64,000 nt of DNA from the NCBI GenBank assembly GCA_917880885.1, contig OU862917.1, forward strand, positions 49,832,727-49,896,726. Direction: 5' to 3'. This DNA is from Limnephilus marmoratus. Lineage: Eukaryota; Arthropoda; Insecta; Trichoptera; Limnephilidae. Position 1 is the first letter of the stretch. Each line of letters opens with the position of its first letter. Both the position numbers and the translations under genes were made by a program. The notes beneath the pieces were generated by a model that was given only the letters and a program-made list of their open reading frames with translations, was not told the DNA's origin and did not search any database. This document shows positions 21,686 through 32,903 of this stretch, one piece after another.

Positions 21686-22160
21686 ATGATGATGGTTCCA
21701 TGACAGTTCATCCTGCCGACAGTTCATCCTGCCTACAGTTCATCCCGCCGACAATTCATCCGGCAACAATTCATCCTGACAATTCAACCTAACCCAACCT
21801 AACCTAACCTAACCTAACCTATAAGTATAAGTATGTCGTATTTTGTTATTCACGCATGCTTCTTCGGAGAGTCGAAATTATTGTTAATAAAAATATTTTT
21901 ACAGCGGATTTCCACTCAAGATGCCTTCAGATATAAGTATATCGATTTTGGTTGTACGGCCGTATATCCTCTTTGCATACTTACTTAATAAAAATCTTCT
22001 AAATGATCAGGCAGGATGAATTGTCGCCGGATGAATTGTCGGCGGGATGAACTGTCGGCAGGATGAACTGTCGGCAGGATGAACTGTCGGCCGGATGAAC
22101 TGTCGCAGGATGAACTGTCGCCGGTTGAATTGTCGCAGGACGAATTGTCGGGTCACCGTA
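21686..22160. mobile_element. Foldback element with telomere-like core (TF family), copy 1
   Basis: The left arm is a run of imperfect ~17-bp units of the form 'gacagttcatcctgcc' leading into CCTAA repeats (21785-21820). The right arm (22010-22155) is the inverted form, 'ggatgaactgtcgg' units. Between them lies about 190 bp of unrelated sequence. The element sits in an ATG/GAT microsatellite on both sides. Its architecture matches 43786-44125 and 54345-55885, although the arm unit differs. Confidence 0.65.
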
Positions 22161-22614
22161 ATGATGATGATGATGATAATGATGATATATACATTATAAA
22201 CCAAACTTGTATTTATTTTTCTATTGGGTAGCGAAATTTTTTATGAAAATTTATAATAAACAACACTTTAAAATATATCAATAACTAATTACGCCTAAAG
22301 GGACCTTATCTAACATGGCGGCAGTTATAAAGCATGACCGCTATATTTTATATTCCCCGTGCTCATTTCACACCGAATAAACAATACTTTTATTTGATAA
22401 TGTCCCTGAATATGCGGCGTGTTTTCGGTTGGTGGTAGCCACTTGCCACGTAGACTAGAAGACAGATATCGATTTTCACTTAGCGGAGCATTTAATAATT
22501 GACCTGTTAGTTAATAATACCGGAAAACTGTTATTGATAAGTCCCCACTCAGTGAACCACGTCAGGCTAAATATGATTTAACCCTAAAAACGAGCAAGGT
22601 ATTTTTGTATGACA
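22161..22614. other. No recognised feature
   Basis: AT-rich sequence. It starts in a GAT-rich microsatellite. Confidence 0.4.
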
Positions 22615-22673
22615 ATATATAATATATATAAAAATCTCGTGTCACGATGTTTGTGGTCGCACTCCTCCGAAAA

Positions 22674-23123
22674 TAAAATACCCAAAAAAAACCCTTGACT
22701 CTGGGCGGTCAGTTTGATAGATTCTCCCATCTTAACAGACAGACTGCAATCTTTAGAACACAGGCGTCAGGTGGGAATGCTGTCCTTGTTCTACCGGTAT
22801 TACAATGGAAGATGCTCCGAGGAACTAGCGTCATTGATCCCCTCGGCACCGGTGCATAGTCGGGAAACACGCCAAACACGCGCCCAATATTTGTACACGG
22901 TTGACATTAGTCACATGAGAACGGGTCGTTTCTATGACTCGTTCTTGAGTTCAACGGCTCGGCTGTGAAACGATTTGCCAGCCTCTGTGTTTCCTCGCTC
23001 CTACAACATGGGTCTCTTCAAGACCCGTGTCCACTCCTTCCTTTCCTCAAAAAGACCCTCCACACAGCATCTTCAAAGTTATTTTCCTCAGGGCCTCCTG
23101 TGTGGAGTTAATGTAAAAAAAAA
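22674..23123 (+). pseudogene. Hairpin-tail LINE (LH) C-terminal fragment inserted in a Helitron
   Basis: Encodes the end of LINE ORF2: SLEHRRQVGMLSLFYRYYNG, then HSRETRQTRAQYLYTVDI and the 'R.YDS.LSSTARL' block. The tryptophan codon of the usual RLWNDLPAS block is TGA here (near 22966), a premature stop. The 3' tail keeps the outer stem (CTCCACACAG / CTGTGTGGAG) but has lost the left half of the inner stem, and ends in an A-run. GAAA at 22670-22673 and 23124-23127 looks like a short target duplication. Confidence 0.8.
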
Positions 23124-23431
23124 GAAACGGCTTGACCGATTTTTATGAAATTTTTCTGTATATTTGGTAGATATGAGAATAGGTTTTAAAGTATATTTCA
23201 TACCGCTAGGCGATTAGGGTGTCCCTATCCAGAAAAAAAAACTATTTATTGACAATTTTTAAATTTATTTTTATTTTTATTTGGCTTCAAAAATACATGT
23301 AACCTAAACTGTTAATCCTCCTACCCCCACCCTCCTATTTTTTAATCGCAATTTTAGTATTTTTGTATGAACAAATTTAACCGTCTTTCGTATTTCCAAA
23401 TAACGAAATTATTTATGTTGTTGAATGACAG

Positions 23432-23623
23432 ATGGCGCTACGTCCACCTCATCGAACTTTTATCCACATATGCGCAAGACATTCACGAGAAGCGTTGCGT
23501 AATTTGACATTTCATTCGGCATCATGTTCTCGCGTGGGAAAACCATCGAGCTTATTTGTGTTGGCTAAAAACGGAAGGACAAAAAATATCGTACACTCAA
23601 TTGCTCTTCGAAATTCATATTGA
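23432..23623 (+). pseudogene. Helitron helicase C-terminal remnant
   Basis: The frame ends with TFHSASCSRVGKPSSLFVLA and NGRTKNIVHSIAL. This corresponds to motif VI of the Pif1-like Helitron helicase (usually '...YVA.SRVGKPSNL...' followed by '...G.TKNIVY...AL'), the extreme C-terminus of RepHel proteins. Everything upstream is missing. It lies 173 bp before the Helitron CTAG end, where the end of RepHel is expected, and so supports the Helitron call independently. The frame uses an internal ATG only by chance. Confidence 0.75.
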
Positions 23624-23800
23624 TTTTCTTTATTTCATTTTCCTACTTCAGTTGGTATTTTTTTGTTTTTATCGGCGTTCATCGTCGACAACGCTCCATT
23701 CCTCTTTCTGACATAGATCTCTTGCCCACACACTTTAACAACCAAAATATTCACTAGAAATAATTTATATGACAGATCAACGTTTGTCGGGTCAGCTAGT

Positions 23801-24320
23801 ATAATATATAACTAACCGGCACTTCAGATCACGTTTTTAGTTTATAAAATCATTGTGGTATATAGAAATATGTATGTAGTTTCAATATCTTTCAACACAC
23901 GTCAGGTGCAGGTATATGTAGTTTTGAGGTGTTTCAACAGATCTGTCGCCGTTACAGAACGGTTACGGAAATAGCCGATGATATCCGATCGACAGCTGAG
24001 CACCTTCAGTGCTGAGTTCCCTTGCATCACAATACACAGAGCATCCATTAGATCAGACGTTAAGGTCCATTTAAATATTCACTGTAAACACGATAATGTA
24101 CATAAATAAGATTTGTAATCTAAACCAAACACTTTGTTGAAGATTCCCGAACATAAATCAAATCACTGGGACTGAAGAACATTACAATTATTAACGACAG
24201 AGAGCACCAAGTATTATTAAATGATTAATTCTACTTAATTTTAATTGAAAAAGTTGGAGCTAGAAACAAGACATCACGTCATCGGCGTATCTAAATATTC
24301 CTCTAACTTTTTTTCCTAAA
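23801..24320. other. No recognised feature
   Basis: AT-rich sequence without coding or structural signature. Confidence 0.4.
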
Positions 24321-24321
24321 A

Positions 24322-24362
24322 AGAGCCTCCACACAGCATCCTCAAAGATCCCTGGAGGTATG
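24322..24362 (+). repeat. Hairpin-tail stub
   Basis: Contains 'gcctccacacagcatcc' of the shared LINE/SINE tail, truncated after 'aaagat'. Confidence 0.5.
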
Positions 24363-24366
24363 TCAG

Positions 24367-25250
24367 GACCTAAATAATAATAATAATTGGCTAATTTATA
24401 TAGCGCCGTTTTCGTGGAAAATCACCTCAAGGGCGCTCTACAAATAAATGTATAAAAGAATTAATATTACTGGCTTATAACTAAGATTTACAATTACAAC
24501 TAGTGACTTACATCTAAGACTTATAGCTACTTATATTACTGGCTTACAACTAAAATTTACATTTATAACTAGTGACTTACATCTAAGACTTATAGCTAGT
24601 GACTTATGACTAAGACATATAAATTCTAACCTAAAACTGATGACTTATTAACACACATATTTACAATTAAGATTAGCGCCAGAAGAAGTAGGAAGTTTTT
24701 ACATAATATTACATTTCGAAAACACGGGTACAAAAAGTATAATGAAGATTTACTGGATTTACGGGAAGGTATAGATATTTTAAATAAATTAATAAATTGA
24801 ATAGTCGATCTTTACTGCATTAAGGTGATTCATCGCTCAACAGTAAACAGATTGAGGTATCACAATTAACAGATTACATTAAACAGATTGAGTTAACTAT
24901 AAACAAAGAGAAAAGAGAGAAAAAAAAACTATTAAAATTTTGCTGGGTTTTAATAGAATGATGAATTTATTGAAAGGAGTATCGGAAAAAGTGAGTTTTC
25001 AGTTTGGATCTAAATTCCGCTGAGTTGGTTATGCATCTCGATTTCATAGGAAGTTTATTCCAAGCTTCAGGGCCGGATACTGCGAATGCACGATCACCAA
25101 ACTTAGTGTTCGGATTTCGCTTAGGTTCTATCAACCTTCCAATTGCAGAAGATGTCGCTGATCTAAGAGTTGACTGCTTTAGACCAATATTTTCCGGAAT
25201 GCATAGTTCAGAGATATAGGAAGGAGCCATTTCATTGATAGATTTAAAGC
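24367..25250 (-). pseudogene. LINE C-terminus with 3' UTR and (TTA)n tail
   Basis: A minus-strand frame (25250 to 24967) reads RFKSINEMAPSYISELC, then GDRAFAVSGPEAWNKLPMKS and AEFRSKLKTHFF, which is the standard C-terminal end of jockey/CR1-type LINE ORF2. The 3' UTR (24966-24367) contains a ~70-bp tandem duplication (24468-24605, 'ctagtgacttacatc' units) and the 'gcgcc...cacctc' motif, and ends in a TTA microsatellite. The last 88 codons are open, but the RT catalytic domain is missing. Confidence 0.8.
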
Positions 25251-25365
25251 GTGGAATAAACTGCCACGTGCTTCAAGAATGATCGAAGACTATACAGAAT
25301 TTAAACTAATCTTAAAATTCATTTTTTCAGGAAAGGATAATGACTGTAAAATATATTTTTAAAAA
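25240..25365 (+). pseudogene. LINE C-terminal remnant, opposite orientation
   Basis: Reads FKAWNKLPRASRMIEDYTEF and KLILKFIFSGK, a second LINE C-terminus that abuts the minus-strand LINE head-on. Confidence 0.55.
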
Positions 25366-25859
25366 TATTTTGTCATCTCCGTATAAAATCACATGTTCTC
25401 CAAGCTCAAACTTTTTAAATATAACTGTGTTTATCTAAAGCGACCTGAGAGGTGCATATGTTTTCTGTGGCTGTTTGCCCACAAATAGATAGAGTCTATG
25501 CACATTTATAAAAATTACACAAAAATGGAGGTGTAAAAACGGGCGAAGTAAAATAATTCTTTGAAAAAGTGGAGCAAAGTTTATCGCGAAAGTTCAACAT
25601 TCGCGTGTGTTTGTGTGACATTTTTCTGGTTTATAGGTAAGATTTAAATCGAATTTATATAATATATGATTACTATTTTTATTCTGCGACGAGAGTTCAG
25701 CATTGCCTTCAAAATGTGGAATGGTTGTCACGCGAAATAACAATAAAAACTTATTGATATCATAAATTAAAATTATCTCTACTAAATCTATCCAAAATTG
25801 CTGCTCCATTTATTTCATTGAGTTAGTTAATCAATCATAGGAATATAAGAGGGCGGTCT
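25366..25859. other. No recognised feature
   Basis: AT-rich; a 71-codon minus-strand frame shows no motif. Confidence 0.4.
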
Positions 25860-25861
25860 AA

Positions 25862-26255
25862 TAGGTCAGCCCAAGTGGTTCGCTACGTTTGGTGACTTAG
25901 CAGGGGTGCCCGGGTTCATGGGGGTCAGGTTTGTTCGGATCTTGGCGGCGGATGCTTGGCTCACCAACTGCGTGGCAGCCCGGATCGCGAGAGACTGGTT
26001 GAGGTAGATCTTTTGACCTCTCCAGCAGAACTCTCGGCAGGACTTGAACCGTGTGGAAGGGATGAATTCATTCGTCACTTCAGTACACACTGACCCCCAG
26101 ATTCCTACCCATTCCTCATAAATTTTTCCTTCCCACAACCTCTTCTCCTTCATTTCCCTAATAAGACCCTCCACACAGCATCTCCAAAGATGACAAAGGC
26201 CCCGAGGGAAATTATTTTCCTCAGGACCTCTTGTGTGGAGCTAATGTAAAAAAAG
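25862..26255 (+). repeat. SH SINE-like element, copy 2
   Basis: Starts near 'aggtcagcccaagtggttcg', continues through the 'acttagcaggggtgcccggg' block and ends in the hairpin tail at 26165-26250 and an A-rich end. Both stems of the tail are present (CTCCACACAG with TTGTGTGGAG). Confidence 0.7.
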
Positions 26256-27250
26256 GTATTAAAAAAATAAAAGCAAAAATATTTTTATTTGGCGTAAAAG
26301 CTTGTAGAAAAACAGTGCGGTCAGTTGGGTAACGTCGTTTTTATTGTCATCAGACGAAAAACTGAGAAGAAAATAAAAGTTCGTGGAAGTATGACGGGTA
26401 ACCTTTTTTAACAAATTTATGAAGTTGTTAAATGGATAAGATCGCCGGAATTTAAACATGTTTGTTTGATAAACCAAGAGAAGGGAATAAGGTACCTATC
26501 AAAACTTAAGCGAAGGGTGGAATTTTCCAGGTTTTTCTACTCAATGGAGGAAGCATGTCTTCGCATACATTAAAGCTCACACTTGCAAAAAAACATGTAC
26601 CAAATTTGCATTTGACCTTTCAACTTTAAAAATAAATTATTCAGCATGTTCAAGATATTATGAAGGTACTGAAAAATATATTTTGCTTTATTTTTTAACG
26701 GATCCCCCTCCTGCAATCGTTTGATTGGGTTCTGTTAACTAAATTACCCACGGTTCACTTGAGTCTCCGTTTTTTCGCAAAAGAAAGACATTATTCTTGA
26801 TTCATTATTCTTTTGGGGAGAAATAAATTTTTCGGGGATTTAATTACATAGGCTATTTTCCCAACTCCACTATTGGCCACGGGTGATGTGCCCTTAACGA
26901 GATTTCTTGATTAATAGAATGACAGGGACACATTTTGCTAGTGAAATTACATGGATTTAAGGTGTTCGTTCTCGCAGGAGTTTTTCGCAACTGTTTTGTA
27001 CTCGTAATTTGAAACACTTTTCGTAGATATGCAGAACTTCAATTATACCATACAGCGAAGAGATAAGCCGGTATAAAGGTGATGTGGGCGTGATTGTGTG
27101 CTCTTAAAATGTCAATTTTATTTTACATGGGGTGAAATTGATAAAATGTATTGAAATATCGGATTTTTCTTCACTAAATAATAAATTTTATGTGCACGTC
27201 TGGGGCCTAGAAAATAAACATTCTTGTTCAAATAGGTGACATTTGGTCAT
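26256..27250. other. No recognised feature
   Basis: AT-rich sequence; short open frames only. Confidence 0.4.
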
Positions 27251-27252
27251 AC

Positions 27253-27715
27253 GAGTAAGTCACCCAAAGTGGTTCGATACGTTTGGTGACTTTGCCTAGG
27301 TTAATGGGGTGAGGTTCGTCTATATCCTGACGATGGATGTGTTTGCGTACCCACTCTGCGTGATGGGCTGGATCGGGAGAGACTGGTTGAGGGAGACATT
27401 TTGACTTCACCAGTAATACTTCACAGTATGGGGGGATTGGATTCATACATCCGTCACTCCTGGACTCATTGAACCCCAGATTCCTACCCAACTTTCTTAT
27501 TTTTTTCCATCCCAGTATTTACTTACTTACCTCAAAAATAACCTCACACAGCTTTCCTAAAGATGATATAGGCCCTGAAGGAAATAATTTTCCTTGGAGC
27601 CTTCTGTACTTATTTACTTTCCTTAAAAATACCGTCACACAGCTTTCCTAAAGATCATATAGGCCCTGAGGGAATTTTTTTCCTTAGAGCCTCCTGTGTG
27701 TAGCTAATGTCAAAA
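27253..27715 (+). repeat. SH SINE-like element with duplicated tail, copy 3
   Basis: The body matches the other SH copies ('caaagtggttcg', 'acgtttggtgactttgcc'). The 3' tail unit of about 100 bp occurs twice in tandem (about 27524-27610 and 27611-27712), each with 'acacagctttcctaaagat' and the GGCCCTGA inner stem region. Confidence 0.65.
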
Positions 27716-30700
27716 AAGTTTATTTTCTAATCTGTATAGATCACACATTCTGTTCGGTGCATATGTTGATTCGTTTTCTAACTTTCATCGTTTCCACAAC
27801 TGTCATTTCATATACATAACAAAGTACTTAATTAAGTTCAGAAAAGTTAATTGTTAAGAATATTAGGAATCTAAATAAAAAGGTTATTTAAACATCTGTC
27901 CCGTAGAAATTAGATTTAAAAAGGTTGAGAGACGAACACGCCAAACGTGTTTCTATTAAATACTTTTATTTACTTTTCGCCGAAAGAATGGTTGATTCAT
28001 CAAAGGACAACGACTTATTGTCCGTTTTTAAAACGAGCTTCAGTGGAAAATTTAATTAAAAAAAGCCCAAAACAATAGGTTTTTAACGAGTTTCATGACT
28101 CCGGCGCTTCACTTTGTTTAGGCATATTACAGACAGAGCTTTTGGGCGGCTAACAGCTTTATAGGGGAATTACAACAGCGGAGAATTTGCATTTAACACT
28201 GTTTTAATATTCCTTACTCCGTGTTTTAAATTTCCTCTTTTTCATTAGCGTTTCACAAATAACAACATACAAGTCTTTTAAAAAAAATATCCTTTGAACG
28301 TTTGGAATTTGGAGCACGTTGGATATCCTTGAAACATTTCGTTGTAAGACAAAATGCGTTTAATTCAGTGTTGCTTGTAAATTGTTTTCAGCATAATTTT
28401 CATTAATTCTCGACGGTTGCTTCATATAAGGAATTTTCCCGTATTATAGGGAGGTATCCGATCTTCAAACCCGTATGAACTGCAGTACTTATAAATCTAG
28501 TTGGAATTATTTCAGAGATCACAATCTTAGAACGCAGGCATTTTTGTACACCAACTGGGCCCATAACTTGTTGCAATAAAAAAAAATTCTAAATCAAGAC
28601 GAAGGAAGAATTTTGTTGTGATTTGATGATTCGTGTTCTTGAACTTTAATATGTTATTACGGTATATTTGTTAGATTAGGATGATTAATGTAAGTGTTTG
28701 AAAGGGTGACCGGCCAACTCAGAATGAAACCAACTCAGAACCACCTCAGAAAGATCATTAAGAGCCATTAACCAGCGGCCTAAAATTTAAATTTCATTGA
28801 ACGATCTATCGTACCCCTGCAACTGTACAGGGCGGTTCCGGTGAGAAAGGTTAATTATTCTCCATACCAGCATTTATCATAATAATAACTCATTTATCAT
28901 AATAATAATAAATATGATTTTATTTCATTCACAATTTGCTTTGATAAAAACCTACATTCAAAAAAGGTCAAACTCGTGATGATAAAACTATTAAAATATG
29001 TACTTCCTGTAATTATTTTTTGATCAAAAATATTTACAATTTTTCAATAATGTTTAAGCAAAATAAGAATGTAAAAAAACCTTAAATATATAAGTTTGTA
29101 ATAAATAAATAGACAAACTGAAGCATTTTCGCCACACAACACGTGTACGAATCTTTTTTTAAATGATTTTATTTAAACTAAAATCATGATTCAGAAACAT
29201 AGCTTTCCCAGATAATTTATAGATTTATTTACTGTATGATTATATGATTTGAAATGTGTGTTGCATAATACAAAATTTTGTTTGAAAATTTAACATATCT
29301 GTCAACGACCTACGGTAAAACCTTATTGTACTAAAAATAAACATGTTTTCTCAAAATTTGAAACATAGCTTTACTAAATAAAGAACAGGTTTCGAAATCA
29401 ATTTATAATTTTTTGTGGAAAAGAGTCAATACGTCGGAATCGTGCTCGATGGCACGGGGGTTTAGAATAACCTTGCGGCTACTCCTCACTAAATGAAACG
29501 CTTACGGATTTCGATAAGAATTATGCCCAATCACCAAACAAGATCCGGTATACACAATTAAGCAATACTCACTATTGTGTCTCGTAGCTTGATCTTCATT
29601 CGACGACGGTCATAGGTATATCCAAGGCGTACGATAAGATTGTTCGGTTATTATAACCACGATATAGTTTGAGTCACGATATGATGAAGCGGTTCACACG
29701 AAGCATTCGGTAAAGACGGCGATATAATACTTCACATTACACGCTTCCGATTGATAGAAAATAACATTTCAACGTCGAGCGAAATGTCACGTTACGATTT
29801 GTTTCGATGGTTGTTGATAGACTGGCGATATTACGGTACTTGACTTAGTCCGCCGTATAGGTATGTACACTTAACGTGCGGAAGTCCAAAATCTGGATTC
29901 CTCCGATCTGCATGGTAAATTGGAATACAAATACGTATAAAATCCATCAGCGTTATGAAACAACGTCTAAAATTTGATTTAAAAATAACATGTTTCCGGT
30001 TTTGTCTGTTTTTTGTCTTTTTTGTCTGTTTTTATTCCCTAAGAGTGATGATAAAAAATATTTAAAAATTGGTTAAATAGGTTATGATAGGTTATGTTAG
30101 GTTAGGATTAACGGCTGTTTTAATTTATTTTGTTTATAAATTAAATGAGTTATATTAATGACTTAATTAATATTTATTAATATAAAGCTTTTAATGACTT
30201 TTCAAAGAGGTGTTGAGTTTCATTTGAACCGTTTGAAAGACGACCTACGTTAAAGGGCACATTAGCTAAGATGTCAAGTTGTTGCAAGTACCTACACCCA
30301 CTCACACTGATGGTTGAAAAATTGCAAAACGAAGATTTTTGATAGAATTCTCGGTCTTCGTGATGGGGATATGTAGAAATGTCTGCGGTAGAGAAAGGCA
30401 AGGCCAACAAGTGGGTCAACTGCGATACTTGGAGCTTTCCACGCTGCTAATAAGGTATTTCCTTCCCGTGTATGCTCGGGGGTAGATTTATCGACTTGCG
30501 GTGAATTGTTTTGTTCAAGGCTGTGCACGCGGCTGTTACAGTGAAATTCAAGGGCAATACATGCTTACCGTAACAGAGAATGCTGATATTTTAGTCGATC
30601 ATCTTGAGGTACAGACAATAACTATCATAAATACATGTATCATTTCTATTCTCTGACTAATTAATAATTAATTAATCTTTTGTACTGACTATTCGGTCGG

Positions 30701-30780
30701 TTGGAGCAATTGGGGTGACCTTTCTCTACTTGAAAACGATAATCAATTTAATAACCCATATCTGTGTTGGCATCGAGTAT
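27716..30780. other. 3 kb of AT-rich sequence, no recognised gene
   Basis: The open frames here (for example 30177-30419 and 30292-30528 on the minus strand) overlap each other and show no family signature. I saw no TIR pair, tandem array or tRNA-like fold. This may be unique intergenic or intronic DNA. Confidence 0.45.
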
Positions 30781-30784
30781 TATT

Positions 30785-30850
30785 ATTATTATTACTGGCA
30801 CATTCCCATGAAAAATCACGGGATATTATGATTGTAGAATTGGTAAAGGT
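30785..30850 (-). repeat. LINE 3'-UTR-like stub with (TTA)n
   Basis: 'attattattattactggca' followed by 'gaaaaatcacgggatattatg' resembles the stub at 16545-16590 and the wider LINE 3'-UTR motif family. Confidence 0.4.
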
Positions 30851-31340
30851 GAAAGTTCAAAAATTACAAAATTAAATATCTTTAAATGGAAAACACATAT
30901 TTGTGAACCTGCCAAAAGAATAAGGATACGCATCACAAACCAAAATAAGTATATTTAATTACTAGGCTGCTCGAATACGAGTGCCTGATTAAATAATACA
31001 ACATTTTTTTATTTCATTAGTGAAAAGGATCGTAAATATATATATTTTGTTTCACTGGTGTAATAGTAAATCTGTAGCTTAAATACTAACGTGAACACTT
31101 TCTTTTTTCGTCCTTATTATAATAATAAGGTTAAATCTATCTGTGATACCTTGTGCCTGTATTGAAAGCCGCTGATACGAAGGCGTCGTCACGCGTAACC
31201 CCGTATCATTCAACGGGGGTTCATTTGCCATTGTATGTCGCCGCCACCCGCCGTAACGGCACACATTTTGCAATGTGTATCTATTTCTAGTGGGTTTATT
31301 ATTTTATTTATTTATTAATTTTATTTTAGAATGTATATCA
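30851..31340. other. No recognised feature
   Basis: Mostly AT-rich, with a short GC-richer part near 31150-31260 that I could not assign. Confidence 0.4.
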
Positions 31341-31344
31341 TATA

Positions 31345-31725
31345 TAGGCGTCAGGTGGGAATGCTGTCCTTGTTCTACCGGTATTACAATGGAAGATGCT
31401 CCGAGGAACTAGCATCATTGATCCCCTCGGCTCCGGTGCATAGTCGGGAAACACGCCAAACACGCGCCCAACATTTGTACACGGTTGACATTACTCACAT
31501 GAGAACGGGTCGTTTCTATGACTCGTTCTTGAGTTCAACGGCTCGGCTGTGGAACGATTTGCCGGCCTCTGTGTTTCCTCCCTCCTACAACATGGGTCTC
31601 TTCAAGACCCATGTTCACTCCTTCCTTTCCTCAAAGAGACCCTCCACACAGCATCTACAAAGATGACATATGCCCTGAGGGAAATTATTTTCCTCAGGGC
31701 CTCCTGTGTGGTGTTAATGTAAAAA
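31345..31725 (+). mobile_element. Hairpin-tail LINE (LH) C-terminus, open frame kept
   Basis: The frame from about 31349 to 31666 reads RRQVGMLSLFYRYYNGRCSE, HSRETRQTRAQHLYTVDI, STARLWNDLPASVFPPSYNM and GLFKTHVHSFLSSKRPS and stops inside the tail. This is the end of jockey-superfamily ORF2. The hairpin tail is complete: outer stem near 31642/31703 and inner stem CCCTGAGG/CCTCAGGG (31673-31680, 31692-31699), then a 12-base A-run. Only the last ~110 codons survive 5' truncation. It is one of the two least damaged LH copies. Confidence 0.8.
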
Positions 31726-32314
31726 AAAAAAATATATCAAAATTCACATATTAACATCTAATTATAACTTACATAAAATATTTTCTTTTTCTTTATGTGG
31801 CTCCTACAATTTATCTTGAATTTATTAATTGCTGTAAACTTTAAACTTAGGTTAAATTGGAATAACGTGTTTATTTAGGTTACCCGGCAGTGGGTCCCCG
31901 ACGGTTGCTACCCCAAAATGATATGTATTATAAAATCATAAATTTTTTTAATTCATTATTTACCAATTTTAAGTCTAAAATCGGCTACAAAAATATCTTT
32001 AATAGTAGTTGGTATGGATGTCAAACGAATTTACTTAGTGTCGATTCCTTGCAGTTATGAATGAAAATAACAATTTAAACGGGAACAGTATAACCAAACA
32101 TAACTTTGCCAGCTCTAAAATACATACATTGCGTTTTTACTGCACGGTCGCGGAGGTGTATTAGTAACAGATCGAGTTCGAGTGTGTACGGGCTTTATTT
32201 ATGTTGTTACAACAACACGGTTTAACGGTCGTGAAGTGTTTTTTTTATTTAGTAAGGTTGACAGTATACAGAGAAGTAGTTTTTTTCCTTGATTAAATAA
32301 AATACATATATGTG
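31726..32314. other. No recognised feature
   Basis: AT-rich sequence. Confidence 0.4.
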
Positions 32315-32695
32315 AATACCTCACAAGAGTCCCCGTTGCTCCCGCCTGGAGTCAGTAAGAATATGACATCCCAATTGGGGTATGCTGTATGGCTGAAGGT
32401 AGTGGGGAGGGAAAGGAGATAGGAAAAAGGAAATTGGGGAAGTACCTGTCTACTCAGATCTGGTCATCAAACACGGTTGAAGCCAATTCAAATAAAGTTT
32501 CAATTCTAAATATATTGAGAGTATCTTCCACTCTGGAATGTACCGCAAATATACCTTATATTATTTAAGATTATTCAATTGTGAAAACACAAATCAATCG
32601 AATAAAATTTATCTGCGTACGCTGGGATTTAATCCCGCGACCTTCGGATTGCGAGTCAAGAGCCTTACCCGTCGACCACAATGGCCGTCAACAGT
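32315..32695 (-). repeat. SINE S2, fullest copy
   Basis: On the minus strand a tRNA-like head starts near 32690 (A-box region 'tgtggtcgacgggtaaggc', B-box region 'gggattaaatccc' near 32628). After 'aaattttatt' comes the AT-rich middle, the 'ccagatctgagtagacagg' block and a pyrimidine-rich tract, with the end near 'gtattcac'. About 380 bp in all. Confidence 0.65.
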
Positions 32696-32756
32696 ATGTA
32701 GACAAGTTATAAAAAATATTTTTCAAAAGAAGCAAACACATTGTGACTTGACATTT

Positions 32757-32903
32757 TAAATAAATAAAAAGAAAACACTTTGTTTTAAAACACAGTATTT
32801 TATATTCAGTCCTGATGATGGTACGGAGGTACCGAAATCGGTAGACGGAAGAAATATCAATAAAGTGACGTAAAACAAAGTGTTTTCTTTTTATTTATTA
32901 TAA
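32757..32903. mobile_element. Minimal PLE-type hairpin with hammerhead motif (PLE-E)
   Basis: Inverted arms of about 33 bp ('aaagaaaacactttgtttta' near 32769 and its complement near 32872) flank a single hammerhead motif. No coding sequence. It may be a solo terminal repeat of a PLE or a retrozyme-like element. Confidence 0.55.
32806..32850 (+). ncRNA. Hammerhead ribozyme motif (PLE-E)
   Basis: CTGATGA (32812-32818), stem II GGTAC/GTACC with tetraloop GGAG (32820-32833), GAAA (32834-32837), then TCGGTA with the NUH triplet GTA (32841-32843). Stem I pairs GTC with GAC. All conserved core bases are present. Confidence 0.68.

Larger units (their letters stand above)
22615..23799 (+). mobile_element. 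Helitron derivative with LINE insertion
   Basis: The left end 'atatataaaaatctcgtg' with 'tcacgatgtttgtggtcgc' is the usual start of this family. The right end has a hairpin GACA/TGTC (23771-23788), then GGGTCAG and CTAG (23796-23799). Inside, 23432-23623 encodes the end of a Helitron helicase. A LINE fragment is inserted at 22674-23123 between duplicated GAAA. It lacks the Rep domain and most of the helicase, so it is non-autonomous. Confidence 0.75.

Noticed and set aside
21686..22160. Possible CRISPR-like array (regular short repeats)
   Set aside because: Repeats are imperfect, contiguous without spacers, and form inverted arms in an insect-type genome.
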